A stretch of 6,530 nucleotides of DNA, taken from positions 1 to 6,530 of the forward strand of contig CAXTCK010000192.1 in NCBI GenBank assembly GCA_964242425.1, given 5' to 3'. The notes beneath the pieces were generated by a model, which saw only the letters and a program-made list of their open reading frames with translations, was not told the origin of the DNA and did not search any database. The stretch comes from Lichenicola sp964242425 (GTDB lineage Bacteria > Pseudomonadota > Alphaproteobacteria > Acetobacterales > Acetobacteraceae). Of the stretch, positions 1-6,040 are shown piece by piece; the stretch's first letter is position 1, and each line of letters begins with the position of its first letter. The position numbers and the translations under genes were made by a program.

Positions 1-132
1 CAGGCCAGCGCGGCGAACGGGGATTTAGGCCCCAAGGAAGAACGCGTCAAGGGTGGGAATGACCGGAAGAGGATTTTCCCCCTCCCCCCGGCCCACACCC
101 ATGCCCACACAGGCCGGCCCAGCAGACAAAGG

Positions 133-1110
133 TCAGGAAACCTCGTGGTAGGTTCGGAACCAGGACACGAACCGCGGGATCCCGACATCAAGCGGCGTGC
201 GTGGCAGCCAACCCGCCAGGTCCTGCGCCGCGTCGACCGCGGCCCAGGTCGCCATCAGGTCGGCAGCCGGCCTCGGCACCATCCGGATTTCCGCCCGGCG
301 CTCCAGCGCCTGCTCCAGAAGCTCGACCATGCGGGACACGCGCTCGCTGCGGCGGTTCCCCAGGTTCAGGATGCGCACCCGTTCCGTCGCGGGATCGGGC
401 GGCAGCTCCAGCACGCGCAGCACGCCGTCGACCACGTCGTCGATAAAGGTGAAGTCGCGAGACAAGCCCTCGCCTTCGTAAAGCGTCACCGGCCGGCCTT
501 CGACGATTGCGCGGGCAAAGCCGTAATAGGCCATGTCCGGACGCCCCCAAGGCCCGTACACGGTGAAGAAGCGCAGGCCCGTCTGCGGCATGGCGTAGAG
601 ATGGCCGTAGGCGTGCGAGATCAGTTCGCCCGAACGCTTGGTCGCGGCGTAAAGCGAGTTCGGGCGATCCGTGCGGTCGACCTCGCGGAACGGCAGGCTG
701 TCGTTCAGCCCGTAGACCGAGGACGAGGACGCGAACACCAGATGTTCGAGCCGGTGGAGGCGGCGGGCCGCTTCCAGCAGGGTCACGTGTCCAAGCACGT
801 TCGCCTGCACATAGACATAGGGATCGACCATAGAATGCCGCACGCCGGCCTGGGCGGCGAGGTGGACGATGCGCGTGATGCCGGGCTCGGCCGCGACCAC
901 GGCGGCCATCGCGTCGCGGTCGGCGATGTCGGCCTCGACGAACCAATAGCCGGCACGGCCGGCCAGGCGCGCGCACCGTGCCCGCTTCAGGCCCGGATCG
1001 TAGTAGTCGTTCAGGTTGTCGAGGCCGACCACCTGCTCGCCAGCGTCCAGCAGCGCCAGCGCCACGTGGTGTCCGATGAAGCCGGCCGCTCCCGTCACCA
1101 GAACCGTCAT
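133..1110 (-). CDS. NAD-dependent nucleotide-sugar epimerase, UDP-glucuronate 4-epimerase type
   Basis: Extended short-chain dehydrogenase of 325 residues, the usual length for cytoplasmic sugar-nucleotide epimerases. The N-terminal Rossmann fold shows GAAGFIG at residues 7-13 for NAD binding, and DNLNDYYDP at 31-39 is typical of the UDP-glucuronate 4-epimerase subgroup. The catalytic set is visible: the serine run SSSSVYG at 128-134 and the Tyr154/Lys158 pair in YAATK. RFFTVYGPWGRPDM at 180-193 is also characteristic. Family members interconvert UDP-glucuronate and UDP-galacturonate for capsule, exopolysaccharide or lipopolysaccharide. The subgroup is strongly suggested, but the exact substrate is inferred. 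The start is supported by GAAGGA six bases upstream of the ATG. It diverges from dps. No other polysaccharide gene is visible, so the product it feeds is unknown. Confidence 0.9.
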   Translation of the reverse strand: MTVLVTGAAGFIGHHVALALLDAGEQVVGLDNLNDYYDPGLKRARCARLAGRAGYWFVEADIADRDAMAAVVAAEPGITRIVHLAAQAGVRHSMVDPYVYVQANVLGHVTLLEAARRLHRLEHLVFASSSSVYGLNDSLPFREVDRTDRPNSLYAATKRSGELISHAYGHLYAMPQTGLRFFTVYGPWGRPDMAYYGFARAIVEGRPVTLYEGEGLSRDFTFIDDVVDGVLRVLELPPDPATERVRILNLGNRRSERVSRMVELLEQALERRAEIRMVPRPAADLMATWAAVDAAQDLAGWLPRTPLDVGIPRFVSWFRTYHEVS

Positions 1111-1313
1111 GGCCGTCCTTCACGCGACATCCTTGGTCCGCCGCTTGTGGCCGTCCGGGCGCCCGGACGCAAGAACAACGACCCTGCCCGCGCACCCCGT
1201 GCCGAACCATCCCCGGACAACGGCGTTCTCCCGCAACCCGATGCCGAATCGACGACGCGCTCGCGCGGCCGGCATTCGATCACTTCCCGGTTCGAACACG
1301 AGAGGCTCCATCC
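1111..1313. promoter_or_regulatory. Divergent intergenic spacer between epimerase and dps
   Basis: A 203-bp spacer between two divergent starts, so promoters for both genes should lie here; this is inference from layout. No convincing -35/-10 pair, LexA-type GAAC-N7-GAAC or GGAAC...CGTT general-stress motif was found by eye. Visible elements are the dps ribosome-binding site AGAGG at 1301-1305, eight bases before the ATG, and an 8-bp palindrome GTTCGAAC at 1290-1297 that would sit in the dps leader. Confidence 0.45.
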
Positions 1314-1856
1314 ATGGCCACCAAGCAGCGGCTGCATCCGACCCGCACCAAGCTCGAATCCAACGCCCGCAGCGTCGCCATCGACGTGCTGAACAAGCGC
1401 CTGGCGGACGGGCTGGACCTGTCGCTCATCACCAAGCAGGCGCACTGGAACCTGAAGGGTCCGCAGTTCATCGGCGTCCACCTGATGCTGGACGGGTTCC
1501 GCACCGAGCAGGACGACCTGAACGACAAGATGGCGGAACGGATCACCGCCCTGGGTGGCACCGCGTTCGGCACCACCCAGACCATCACCGCGAACAGCCA
1601 GCTGGCTCCCTACCCGACCGACATCTATCGGATCGCCGATCACCTGTCGGCGCTGATCGACCGCTACTCCACGTTCGGCAACGCCGTGCGCGAGAACATC
1701 GACGAGACCGACGAGGCGGGCGATCCGGACACCGCCGACCTGCTGACCGAGGTCAGCCGGGCCATCGACAAGCAGCTGTGGTTCCTTGAGGCGCACGTGC
1801 AGGAGCCGACCGGCGAGATGCGCGACGGCGATGGATCGGGCCAGCGCTCGGCCTGA
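1314..1856 (+). CDS. dps: Dps, ferritin-like DNA-binding protein from starved cells
   Basis: Dps protein of 180 residues, slightly longer than the about 167 of E. coli Dps. Family members form a 12-subunit shell that oxidises Fe(II) with hydrogen peroxide, stores the iron and often coats DNA in stationary phase or oxidative stress. The signature ITKQAHWNLKGPQFIGVH lies at residues 39-56, followed by LDGFR and DKMAER. The inter-subunit ferroxidase residues align with E. coli Dps: His44, His56, Asp60, Asp71 and Glu75 correspond to His51, His63, Asp67, Asp78 and Glu82. The basic N-terminal tail (K4, R6, R11, K13) could serve DNA binding, as in the E. coli protein. The start has AGAGG eight bases upstream. 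A strong hairpin terminator follows the stop, so it is probably monocistronic. Its regulator is not evident. Confidence 0.96.
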   Translation: MATKQRLHPTRTKLESNARSVAIDVLNKRLADGLDLSLITKQAHWNLKGPQFIGVHLMLDGFRTEQDDLNDKMAERITALGGTAFGTTQTITANSQLAPYPTDIYRIADHLSALIDRYSTFGNAVRENIDETDEAGDPDTADLLTEVSRAIDKQLWFLEAHVQEPTGEMRDGDGSGQRSA

Positions 1857-1878
1857 ACAGCCGGCTTCTCGACGATCA

Positions 1879-1909
1879 GGCCGGAGCAGCGGACGCTCCA
1901 GCCGTTTTT
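1879..1909 (+). terminator. Rho-independent terminator of dps
   Basis: A hairpin begins 22 bases after the dps stop. GGC (1879-1881) and GGAGC (1883-1887) pair with GCTCC (1895-1899) and GCC (1901-1903), with one C-A mismatch and a 7-base loop. A G and five T residues (1905-1909) follow directly. Stem plus T-tract on the plus strand fits an intrinsic terminator for dps. It lies between convergent genes, but no matching T-tract exists for the minus-strand gene. Confidence 0.8.
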
Positions 1910-1943
1910 CCGGCGTGGCTCCGGGTCCGTCCTGACTGGAAGG

Positions 1944-2456
1944 CTACGATTTTCCAGGTGCGCCGAGTCCGGGACCCTGCACCAGGTCACCGACCCTGAT
2001 CCCGAGCTTGGCGGTGATCCCGCCCTGCAGTTCGAGCGTGGCCTTGGCGATGCCGTGGCTGTCCACGTTGGCGAGGCTATAGGGCACCGTATTCTCGGCG
2101 ATGTGCATGATCCGGTTGCCGGTGTCGATGAACACCATGTCCTCCGGCACCGGGCAGTGCTTCATCCACATGGCGCTTTGCTGTGGTTCAGGCCAGATGA
2201 ACAGCATGCCGCTGTCGGCCGGGATGCTGGTGCGGAACATCAGCCCGACCTCCTGTTGCCGTGGCGTCTGCGCAAGTTCGACCTTGAAATCGTGCCGCGT
2301 CCCGTCCTGGCCCACGACCGAAAGATGGTCCTGCTTCAGCGTCGGCTGGGCTGCGGTCGGCTCGGCGTCCTGGGCAGCGGCCACATGGAAGCCGGACAGC
2401 GACAACAAGGACGCCAGCAGGATCGCCATCGCGGCGTTGGGACGAACGGGCATCAT
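1944..2456 (-). CDS. Exported DUF192 family protein
   Basis: 170 residues with an N-terminal signal peptide: a basic start, a hydrophobic segment at about residues 10-25, and a likely cleavage after VAAA near residue 28. The mature part is a complete DUF192 domain with its hallmark blocks: GLMFR at 71-75, GMLFIW at 83-88, WMKHCPVPEDMVFID at 97-111, Pro125 and LELQGG at 141-146, then GIRVGD at 152-157. The family is widespread and exported, and its biochemical role is not established. The frame stays open upstream to 2627, but the Met at 2456 is chosen. It has GGAG (complement of 2464-2467) seven bases upstream and directly starts the signal peptide, whereas the longer version would bury the signal and overlap the MBL gene. 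A second Met follows immediately at 2453. It lies 97 bp downstream of the MBL-fold gene and may be co-transcribed. Confidence 0.9.
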   Translation of the reverse strand: MMPVRPNAAMAILLASLLSLSGFHVAAAQDAEPTAAQPTLKQDHLSVVGQDGTRHDFKVELAQTPRQQEVGLMFRTSIPADSGMLFIWPEPQQSAMWMKHCPVPEDMVFIDTGNRIMHIAENTVPYSLANVDSHGIAKATLELQGGITAKLGIRVGDLVQGPGLGAPGKS

Positions 2457-2463
2457 GGAGGAA

Positions 2464-2467
2464 CTCC
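2464..2467 (-). promoter_or_regulatory. Ribosome-binding site setting the DUF192 start
   Basis: GGAG on the minus strand lies seven bases upstream of the ATG at 2456. It supports the short, signal-peptide-bearing form over the open frame reaching 2627. Confidence 0.6.
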
Positions 2468-2553
2468 GGGAACCGTCCGGCCCAGTTGCCGGATCTCCGG
2501 CCGAACAGGACTCCCGCCAAGGCCATGTTGCAAGCCGCCGGTGCGGCAGGGCG

Positions 2554-3210
2554 TCAGGACAGGAAGGGATTGGTGCGCCGCTCCTGGCCGATGGTGGAGC
2601 CGGCGCCGTGACCGGGAACGATGGCAAGGTCGTCGCCCAGGCCGAGCAGCTTGGTCCTGATCCCGGCCATCAGCGCCGCCTCGTCGCAATACGGGAAATC
2701 GGTGCGACCGACCGAGCCGCGGAACAAGGTGTCCCCGACCAGGCCGAAGCGCATTGCCTCCTCGATGAAAACGACGTGCCCCGGCGTATGCCCCGGGACG
2801 TGCAGCACCTTGAGCCGACAACCGGCGAAGGACAGGGTTTCGCCTTCCTCCACGTAGCGGTCGGGCGCCACGTCCTGCATGTCGGTGATGCCCATCGCCT
2901 GGGCTTGTGCCGTGATGCCGGCGAGCAGGAACGCGTCGCGCCGGTCCGGACCGATCACCGGCACCGGCACTTCGGACGCGGGCGGCAGGGCGTCGCGCAG
3001 CGCCGCGGCACCGCCGGCGTGGTCGAGGTGGCCATGGGTGAGCAGGATCGCCTCGACGGTCACGCCGAGCTCGCCCAGCCGGTTCAGGATCGACGGCACG
3101 TCGCCGCCGGGATCCACCACCACGCCGCGTCCGCTGTCGCCGTCCCACAGGATCTGGCAGTTCTGCTGGAACGGGGTGACGACGACGATCTCGAGCTTGG
3201 GCGACGGCAT
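2554..3210 (-). CDS. MBL-fold metallohydrolase, YcbL / glyoxalase II-like
   Basis: 218 residues with the full binuclear metal set of the metallo-beta-lactamase fold: THGHLDH at 58-64 (His59, His61, Asp63, His64), His141 in PGHTPGH, bridging Asp160 in VGDTLF and His201 in PGHG. GSVGRTDFP at 166-174 is typical of the YcbL group of glyoxalase II-like enzymes. These hydrolyse hydroxyacyl-glutathione thioesters or related substrates in the cytosol. The protein lacks the longer C-terminal part of classical GloB (about 250 residues), so the substrate is uncertain. The frame is open to an ATG at 3315, but MPSPKLE at 3210 is the start: AAGGAG lies nine bases upstream, the preceding 35 residues look non-coding, and the longer form would overlap the divergent XdhC gene. 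No signal peptide is seen. DUF192 lies downstream. Confidence 0.9.
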   Translation of the reverse strand: MPSPKLEIVVVTPFQQNCQILWDGDSGRGVVVDPGGDVPSILNRLGELGVTVEAILLTHGHLDHAGGAAALRDALPPASEVPVPVIGPDRRDAFLLAGITAQAQAMGITDMQDVAPDRYVEEGETLSFAGCRLKVLHVPGHTPGHVVFIEEAMRFGLVGDTLFRGSVGRTDFPYCDEAALMAGIRTKLLGLGDDLAIVPGHGAGSTIGQERRTNPFLS

Positions 3211-3313
3211 CGGTCGGCACTCCTTGGGGTCGGGCCGGGAACGGGCTTGGTGCGAACCGTTATGGCCTTCGCGGCATTCCCCTTCCAGACCGCATCCCCG
3301 TCCGGACCGAGCC
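3211..3313. promoter_or_regulatory. Divergent spacer between MBL-fold gene and XdhC operon
   Basis: A 103-bp spacer between divergent starts that presumably holds both promoters. AAGGAG for the MBL gene reads on the minus strand at 3220-3225, nine bases before its ATG. On the plus side only a weak GGA precedes the XdhC ATG. No convincing -35/-10 pair or operator palindrome was found by eye. Confidence 0.4.
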
Positions 3314-3706
3314 ATGACCGATCCCCAATTACCCGACCTTCAGCACGCCGAACTTCAGCATGCTTCCTCGCAGGACGCACCGCTCGACGACCCGCTGCTC
3401 CATGCCGCGCGATGGCACGCGCAGGGCGAGGCGGTGGCGCTGGCGACCGTGACCACGACCTGGGGCAGCTCGCCGCGCCCGGTCGGCAGCCGCATGGCGA
3501 TCAGCGTCGAGGGCCGGATCGCCGGCTCGGTCAGCAGCGGCTGCGTGGAGGGCGACGTGGTCGAGGCGGCGCTGGAAACCATCCGGGATGGGCAGCCGCG
3601 CCTGCTGTCCTATGGCGTCAGCGACGACAGCGCCTGGTCGGTGGGCCTGACCTGCGGCGGCAGCATCAGCGTGTTCGTCGAGAAGCTGGGCGGCGACAAG
3701 CGGTGA
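3314..3706 (+). CDS. XdhC/CoxI family protein, N-terminal domain only
   Basis: 130 residues containing only the XdhC_CoxI N-terminal domain. Visible family motifs are ATVTTTWGSSPRPVGSRMAI at 44-63, GSVSSGCVEGDVVEAA at 71-86 with Cys77, and LTCGGSISVFVE at 112-123 with Cys114. XdhC-type chaperones bind molybdenum cofactor, help its sulfuration and insert it into molybdenum hydroxylases such as xanthine dehydrogenase; CoxI is the CO-dehydrogenase counterpart. Full XdhC proteins fuse this domain to a C-terminal Rossmann domain, which here is a separate gene. The two genes share the four bases GTGA (3703-3706), indicating translational coupling and a likely heteromeric partner. The start ATG at 3314 has only a weak ribosome-binding site. 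Residues 1-26 look unconserved and carry a short repeat, LQHAE/LQHAS. It is not a frameshifted XdhC, because both parts have their own start and stop and intact ends. Confidence 0.9.
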   Translation: MTDPQLPDLQHAELQHASSQDAPLDDPLLHAARWHAQGEAVALATVTTTWGSSPRPVGSRMAISVEGRIAGSVSSGCVEGDVVEAALETIRDGQPRLLSYGVSDDSAWSVGLTCGGSISVFVEKLGGDKR

Positions 3707-4437
3707 CGCCGGACGTCCTGGCGCGGCTGATCGAGGCGGCGGACCGCCGTCAGCTCGCATTGCTGGCGACCCGGCTGCCGGACGGGGCGCAGGTGCTGCT
3801 GCGCCAGGACGAGGAAGCTTTGGTTCCGGACGGGACGGCCACGATGCCGGACGGGCTGCCGGCCGCCGCTGCCGCTGCGGTGGCCGAGGAACGCAGCCAG
3901 GAAGTCGTGCTTGGAACGGAATCCTGGTTCCTGCACGTGCACGCCCCGCCGCCGCGGCTGCTGCTGATCGGCGCGGTGCACGTGGCACAGGCCCTGGTGC
4001 CGCTGGCGCGCACCGTCGGCCTGTCGGTGACGGTGATCGACCCGCGCCAGGGCTTCGCCACCGTTGAACGGTTTCCGGGCACCGAATTGGTGACGCTCTG
4101 GCCGGACGAGGCGCTGCGTGGGCTCGGGATCGACCGACACAGCGCGGTGGTGACGCTGACGCACGACCCGAAGCTGGACGATCCGGCGCTGGAGCTCGCC
4201 CTGGCCAGCCCGGCCTTCTATGTCGGGGCGCTGGGATCGCGGAAGACGCAAGGCGCGCGCCGCGACCGGATGCGCGCGGCGGGACTGGGCGAAGCCGCGC
4301 TGGACCGCGTGCGCGGCCCGGTCGGGCTTCCGATCGGGGCGATCGGGGCGGCGGAGATCGCGCTGTCGATCCTGGCCGAGATCGTCGCCGTGCGACGCCG
4401 TGCGTCGCTGGCGTCGCGTCGCGGCTGGGAAGAATGA
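3703..4437 (+). CDS. XdhC family protein, C-terminal Rossmann domain
   Basis: 244 residues starting with GTG inside the GTGA overlap with the preceding gene. The frame is open far upstream, but that stretch lies over other genes, and the overlap start begins exactly at sensible protein (TPDVLARLIEAADRR). Residues 1-85 form a small, Ala-rich N-terminal segment. A Rossmann domain follows, with LLLIGAVHVAQAL then VTVIDPR, and later VVTLTHDPKLDDPALELAL and YVGALGSRKT, all typical of the C-terminal XdhC domain. The nucleotide loop reads GAVHVA rather than the common GAGHVA. From memory, this form also occurs in CoxI-like relatives. The role is inferred as partner of the N-terminal XdhC protein in molybdenum cofactor maturation and delivery. 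The stop overlaps the next start as ATGA (4434-4437). The last 20 or so residues are Arg-rich and probably disordered. Confidence 0.88.
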   Translation: MTPDVLARLIEAADRRQLALLATRLPDGAQVLLRQDEEALVPDGTATMPDGLPAAAAAAVAEERSQEVVLGTESWFLHVHAPPPRLLLIGAVHVAQALVPLARTVGLSVTVIDPRQGFATVERFPGTELVTLWPDEALRGLGIDRHSAVVTLTHDPKLDDPALELALASPAFYVGALGSRKTQGARRDRMRAAGLGEAALDRVRGPVGLPIGAIGAAEIALSILAEIVAVRRRASLASRRGWEE

Positions 4438-5057
4438 GCGGCCGGGTCGGGGCGCTGGTGCTGGCCGGGGGTGCCGGAAGACGCGCCCTGCCCTGGGACA
4501 AGCTGCTGACCCGCGATCCGTCCGGACGAACCATGATCGCCCACGCCCTCGACGCGGCGGGGGGAAGCGGCGCCGACGCCGTGCTGCTGGTGCTGGGCCA
4601 CGATGCCGACCGCCTGCGCGACGCTTGTCCCGGAACCGACTGGGTGCACGCCCCCGACCATGCGGAAGGGCTGGCCGCCAGCCTGCGCTGCGGCATCGCG
4701 CGGGCTGAGCGGGACGGATGGGACGCGGCGCTGGTGTGCCTCGGCGACATGCCGCTGGTGCTGCCCGCCACGCTGCGCCGCCTGATTGGGGCGTGGCGGG
4801 AGGCGCGGCCGCGGCCGGACGCGGTGCTGCCGCTGTCGGACGGGCGACGCGGCAACCCGGTGCTGTGGGACCGGCGCATGTTCCCGGTGCTGCTCGGGCT
4901 GCGAGGCGACAGCGGCGCGCGGTCGGTGCTGGATCGTCCGCAAACCGCCGTGCTGGCGCTGGACACCGGTGACGACGCGGTGCTGGAGGATTTCGACACC
5001 CCGGACGCGCTGTCCTGCTTCCGGGCCGGCGGACGCGGCGCGTGGCGGGCCGGTTGA
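4434..5057 (+). CDS. MobA/MocA-like molybdenum cofactor nucleotidyltransferase
   Basis: 207 residues of the MobA-like NTP transferase fold, about the size of MocA. LVLAGGAGRR at 8-17 with Lys23 is the nucleotide-binding loop. EGLAASLRCG at 78-87, LGDMP at 103-107 (metal-binding Asp105), GNPVLW at 140-145, GDSGAR at 158-163 and DFDTPDAL at 186-193 match the subgroup that transfers CMP or GMP to molybdopterin. Members next to xdhC usually make molybdopterin cytosine dinucleotide for molybdenum hydroxylases. CTP use is therefore inferred from context, not read from the sequence. The start overlaps the upstream stop (ATGA) without a well-spaced ribosome-binding site, so translation is probably coupled. 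It closes the three-gene maturation cassette. The C-terminal ten residues, rich in Gly and Arg, look unconserved. Confidence 0.88.
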   Translation: MSGRVGALVLAGGAGRRALPWDKLLTRDPSGRTMIAHALDAAGGSGADAVLLVLGHDADRLRDACPGTDWVHAPDHAEGLAASLRCGIARAERDGWDAALVCLGDMPLVLPATLRRLIGAWREARPRPDAVLPLSDGRRGNPVLWDRRMFPVLLGLRGDSGARSVLDRPQTAVLALDTGDDAVLEDFDTPDALSCFRAGGRGAWRAG

Positions 5058-5140
5058 CCGGCGGCGGTGGCGGCGCCAGGAAGTGCTGCGGCATGCGGCA
5101 AGAACCTCCATCCGCCGCCAGCGCCAGGACGAACCGACGG

Positions 5141-5479
5141 ATGAGCCATTGCACCACACGCGCCGGTCCACGACACGCAGCCGGCATCGTGGTCGCCTGT
5201 CTCCTGCTGTCGGCCCTGGCCGGTTGCAGCCAGCCGAGGTCGGGCGCCGAGCTGGAGCGGCAGCAGGCGTGCGGCCAGCAGGCCGACCGGCAGTTCGAGA
5301 AGCAGAACCGCTACCTCATGTCGGAACGCGACCAGACCGCGACCCCGTTCTCGTCCAGCGGCCTGCCGGGCGACCCCACGCGGGGCCTGAACGACCAGTA
5401 CGGCCGGGACCGCATGGTGGACGACTGCATGCACAGCCTGTCGGGAACCGAACCGACCATCCGGCCCGCCATCCCCTGA
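5141..5479 (+). CDS. Small putative lipoprotein, function unknown
   Basis: 112 residues. A type II signal peptide is clear: a basic N-terminal part with Arg7 and Arg11, hydrophobic IVVACLLLSALAG, and the lipobox LAGC ending at Cys29. Ser30 after the lipidated Cys suggests outer-membrane rather than inner-membrane retention. The mature part is short, polar and Gln-rich, with Cys44 and Cys96 that could form a disulfide. The stretch TPFSSSGLPGDPTRGLNDQY at 69-88 looks like a conserved core, though I do not recognise the family. The start is uncertain. ATG 5141 has AGGA 11 bases upstream and gives the best signal peptide. ATG 5093 has AGGAAG nine bases upstream but adds 16 residues before the signal. 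ATG 5042 would overlap the preceding gene by 16 bases. It lies 36 bp before the RidA-family gene and could share its transcript. Confidence 0.72.
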   Translation: MSHCTTRAGPRHAAGIVVACLLLSALAGCSQPRSGAELERQQACGQQADRQFEKQNRYLMSERDQTATPFSSSGLPGDPTRGLNDQYGRDRMVDDCMHSLSGTEPTIRPAIP

Positions 5480-5515
5480 TCCGTTCCTCCGCAACCCGTT
5501 CCAGGAGCAAGTTTC

Positions 5516-5866
5516 ATGGCCAAGATCATCCGCAACGAGCCGAACGCGATCATGTCCCGCGCCGTGGAGTACCATGGCTTCGTCTTCACCCAGGGAATGG
5601 TGTCGCGGAACCTCGACCTCGACTTCGACGGCCAGACCGGCGACGTGCTGGCCCAGCTTGACGCGCTGCTGGAGGAGCACGGCACCGACAGCACGCGCAT
5701 CCTGCAGGCGCAGATCTGGCTCAAGGACATCAACGACCGGGCTGCGTTCAACACCCGCTGGCAGGACTGGGTGCCGCAGGGCGAGGCGCCGGCACGCGCC
5801 TGCGTGCAGGCGGTGCTGGCCGATCCGCGCATGCTGGTCGAGGTCATGCTGGTGACGACCAAGTGA
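5516..5866 (+). CDS. RidA family protein (YoaB-like)
   Basis: 116 residues, a complete YjgF/YER057c/UK114 (RidA) fold. These trimeric cytosolic proteins release ammonia from reactive enamines and imines formed by PLP enzymes; some relatives act in other pathways. The conserved C-terminal block APARACVQAVLADPRMLVEV lies at 91-110, with Arg94, the substrate-carboxylate-binding Arg of active family members, and Glu109. LAQLDALLEEHGTDSTRILQ followed by IWLKDINDRAAFNTRW closely resembles E. coli YoaB, so I place it in that subgroup rather than with classical RidA. Deaminase activity is plausible but not certain for this branch. The start is well supported by AGGAG (5503-5507) eight bases upstream. 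It is the last gene before the low-G+C spacer, and no strong intrinsic terminator follows. Confidence 0.93.
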   Translation: MAKIIRNEPNAIMSRAVEYHGFVFTQGMVSRNLDLDFDGQTGDVLAQLDALLEEHGTDSTRILQAQIWLKDINDRAAFNTRWQDWVPQGEAPARACVQAVLADPRMLVEVMLVTTK

Positions 5867-5904
5867 CCGGAACGATGCAACTCTGCAACAGGCCTCGGGA
5901 ATAA

Positions 5905-5920
5905 GTTGCGTTATAGCAAC
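5905..5920. repeat. 16-bp inverted repeat GTTGC-N6-GCAAC
   Basis: Perfect 5-bp arms GTTGC (5905-5909) and GCAAC (5916-5920) around the A/T-rich core GTTATA. Size and symmetry fit an operator for a dimeric regulator, while the arms could equally form an RNA hairpin. The same pentamer recurs at 5877, 5885 and, inverted, at 5934. Function is inferred. Confidence 0.45.
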
Positions 5921-5968
5921 ATACCGCTTCCTTGTTGCGCTGCCGGACGCGATACAAGGCAACCGGAT

Positions 5969-5986
5969 CCGTCGTTTATCCGACGG
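5969..5986 (+). repeat. Hairpin CCGTCG-N6-CGACGG
   Basis: Perfect 6-bp stem with the 6-base loop TTTATC. It lies 102 bases after the RidA-family stop and lacks a following T-tract, so it is not a canonical intrinsic terminator. It may be part of the CHAP leader or a processing element. Confidence 0.4.
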
Positions 5987-6040
5987 TCTAGGACTTCAGT
6001 CCCATAAATCTGACGCGGAATGGGCGGTTTTCGACTAAGT

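Noticed and set aside
88..117. Inverted repeat CCGGCC / GGCCGG downstream of the epimerase as a possible terminator
   Set aside because: The loop is 18 bases and the minus strand continues with a G-rich run instead of a T-tract. Chance occurrence in G+C-rich DNA is likely.
1..132. Possible end of another gene at the left edge
   Set aside because: No frame shows recognisable protein sequence or a supported start or stop, and the stretch is too short to judge.
1286..1305. GGTTCGAAC resembling a tRNA T-arm upstream of dps
   Set aside because: The flanking bases (CCCGG and ACGAG) do not pair as a T-stem, and no acceptor or anticodon arm is present.
145..1392. Plus-strand open frame of 415 codons opposite the epimerase
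   Set aside because: It is the complement of a clear epimerase, runs into the dps coding region in another frame and has no recognisable domain.
1936..1957. CTGGAA / TTCCAG inverted repeat at the DUF192 stop as a minus-strand terminator
   Set aside because: Only a 6-bp stem with a 10-base loop overlapping the coding end, and no T-tract after it on the minus strand.
3338..3360. CTTCAGCA direct repeat with a 15-base period at the start of the XdhC N-terminal gene
   Set aside because: Two copies only, encoding LQHA twice in an unconserved N-terminus. It is too short to call a functional repeat.
5869..5912. GGAAC and GGAAT followed by CGTT as an EcfG-type general stress promoter
   Set aside because: No GGAAC/GGAAT here has a CGTT at the required spacing of about 16-18 bases; the only pairing seen has a 6-base spacer.
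3329..5962. Very long antisense open frame of 877 codons on the minus strand opposite the XdhC operon
   Set aside because: It lies opposite four well-supported genes and is low-complexity Arg/Pro/Ala/Ser sequence without motifs. Long antisense frames are expected in DNA with G/C-rich third codon positions.
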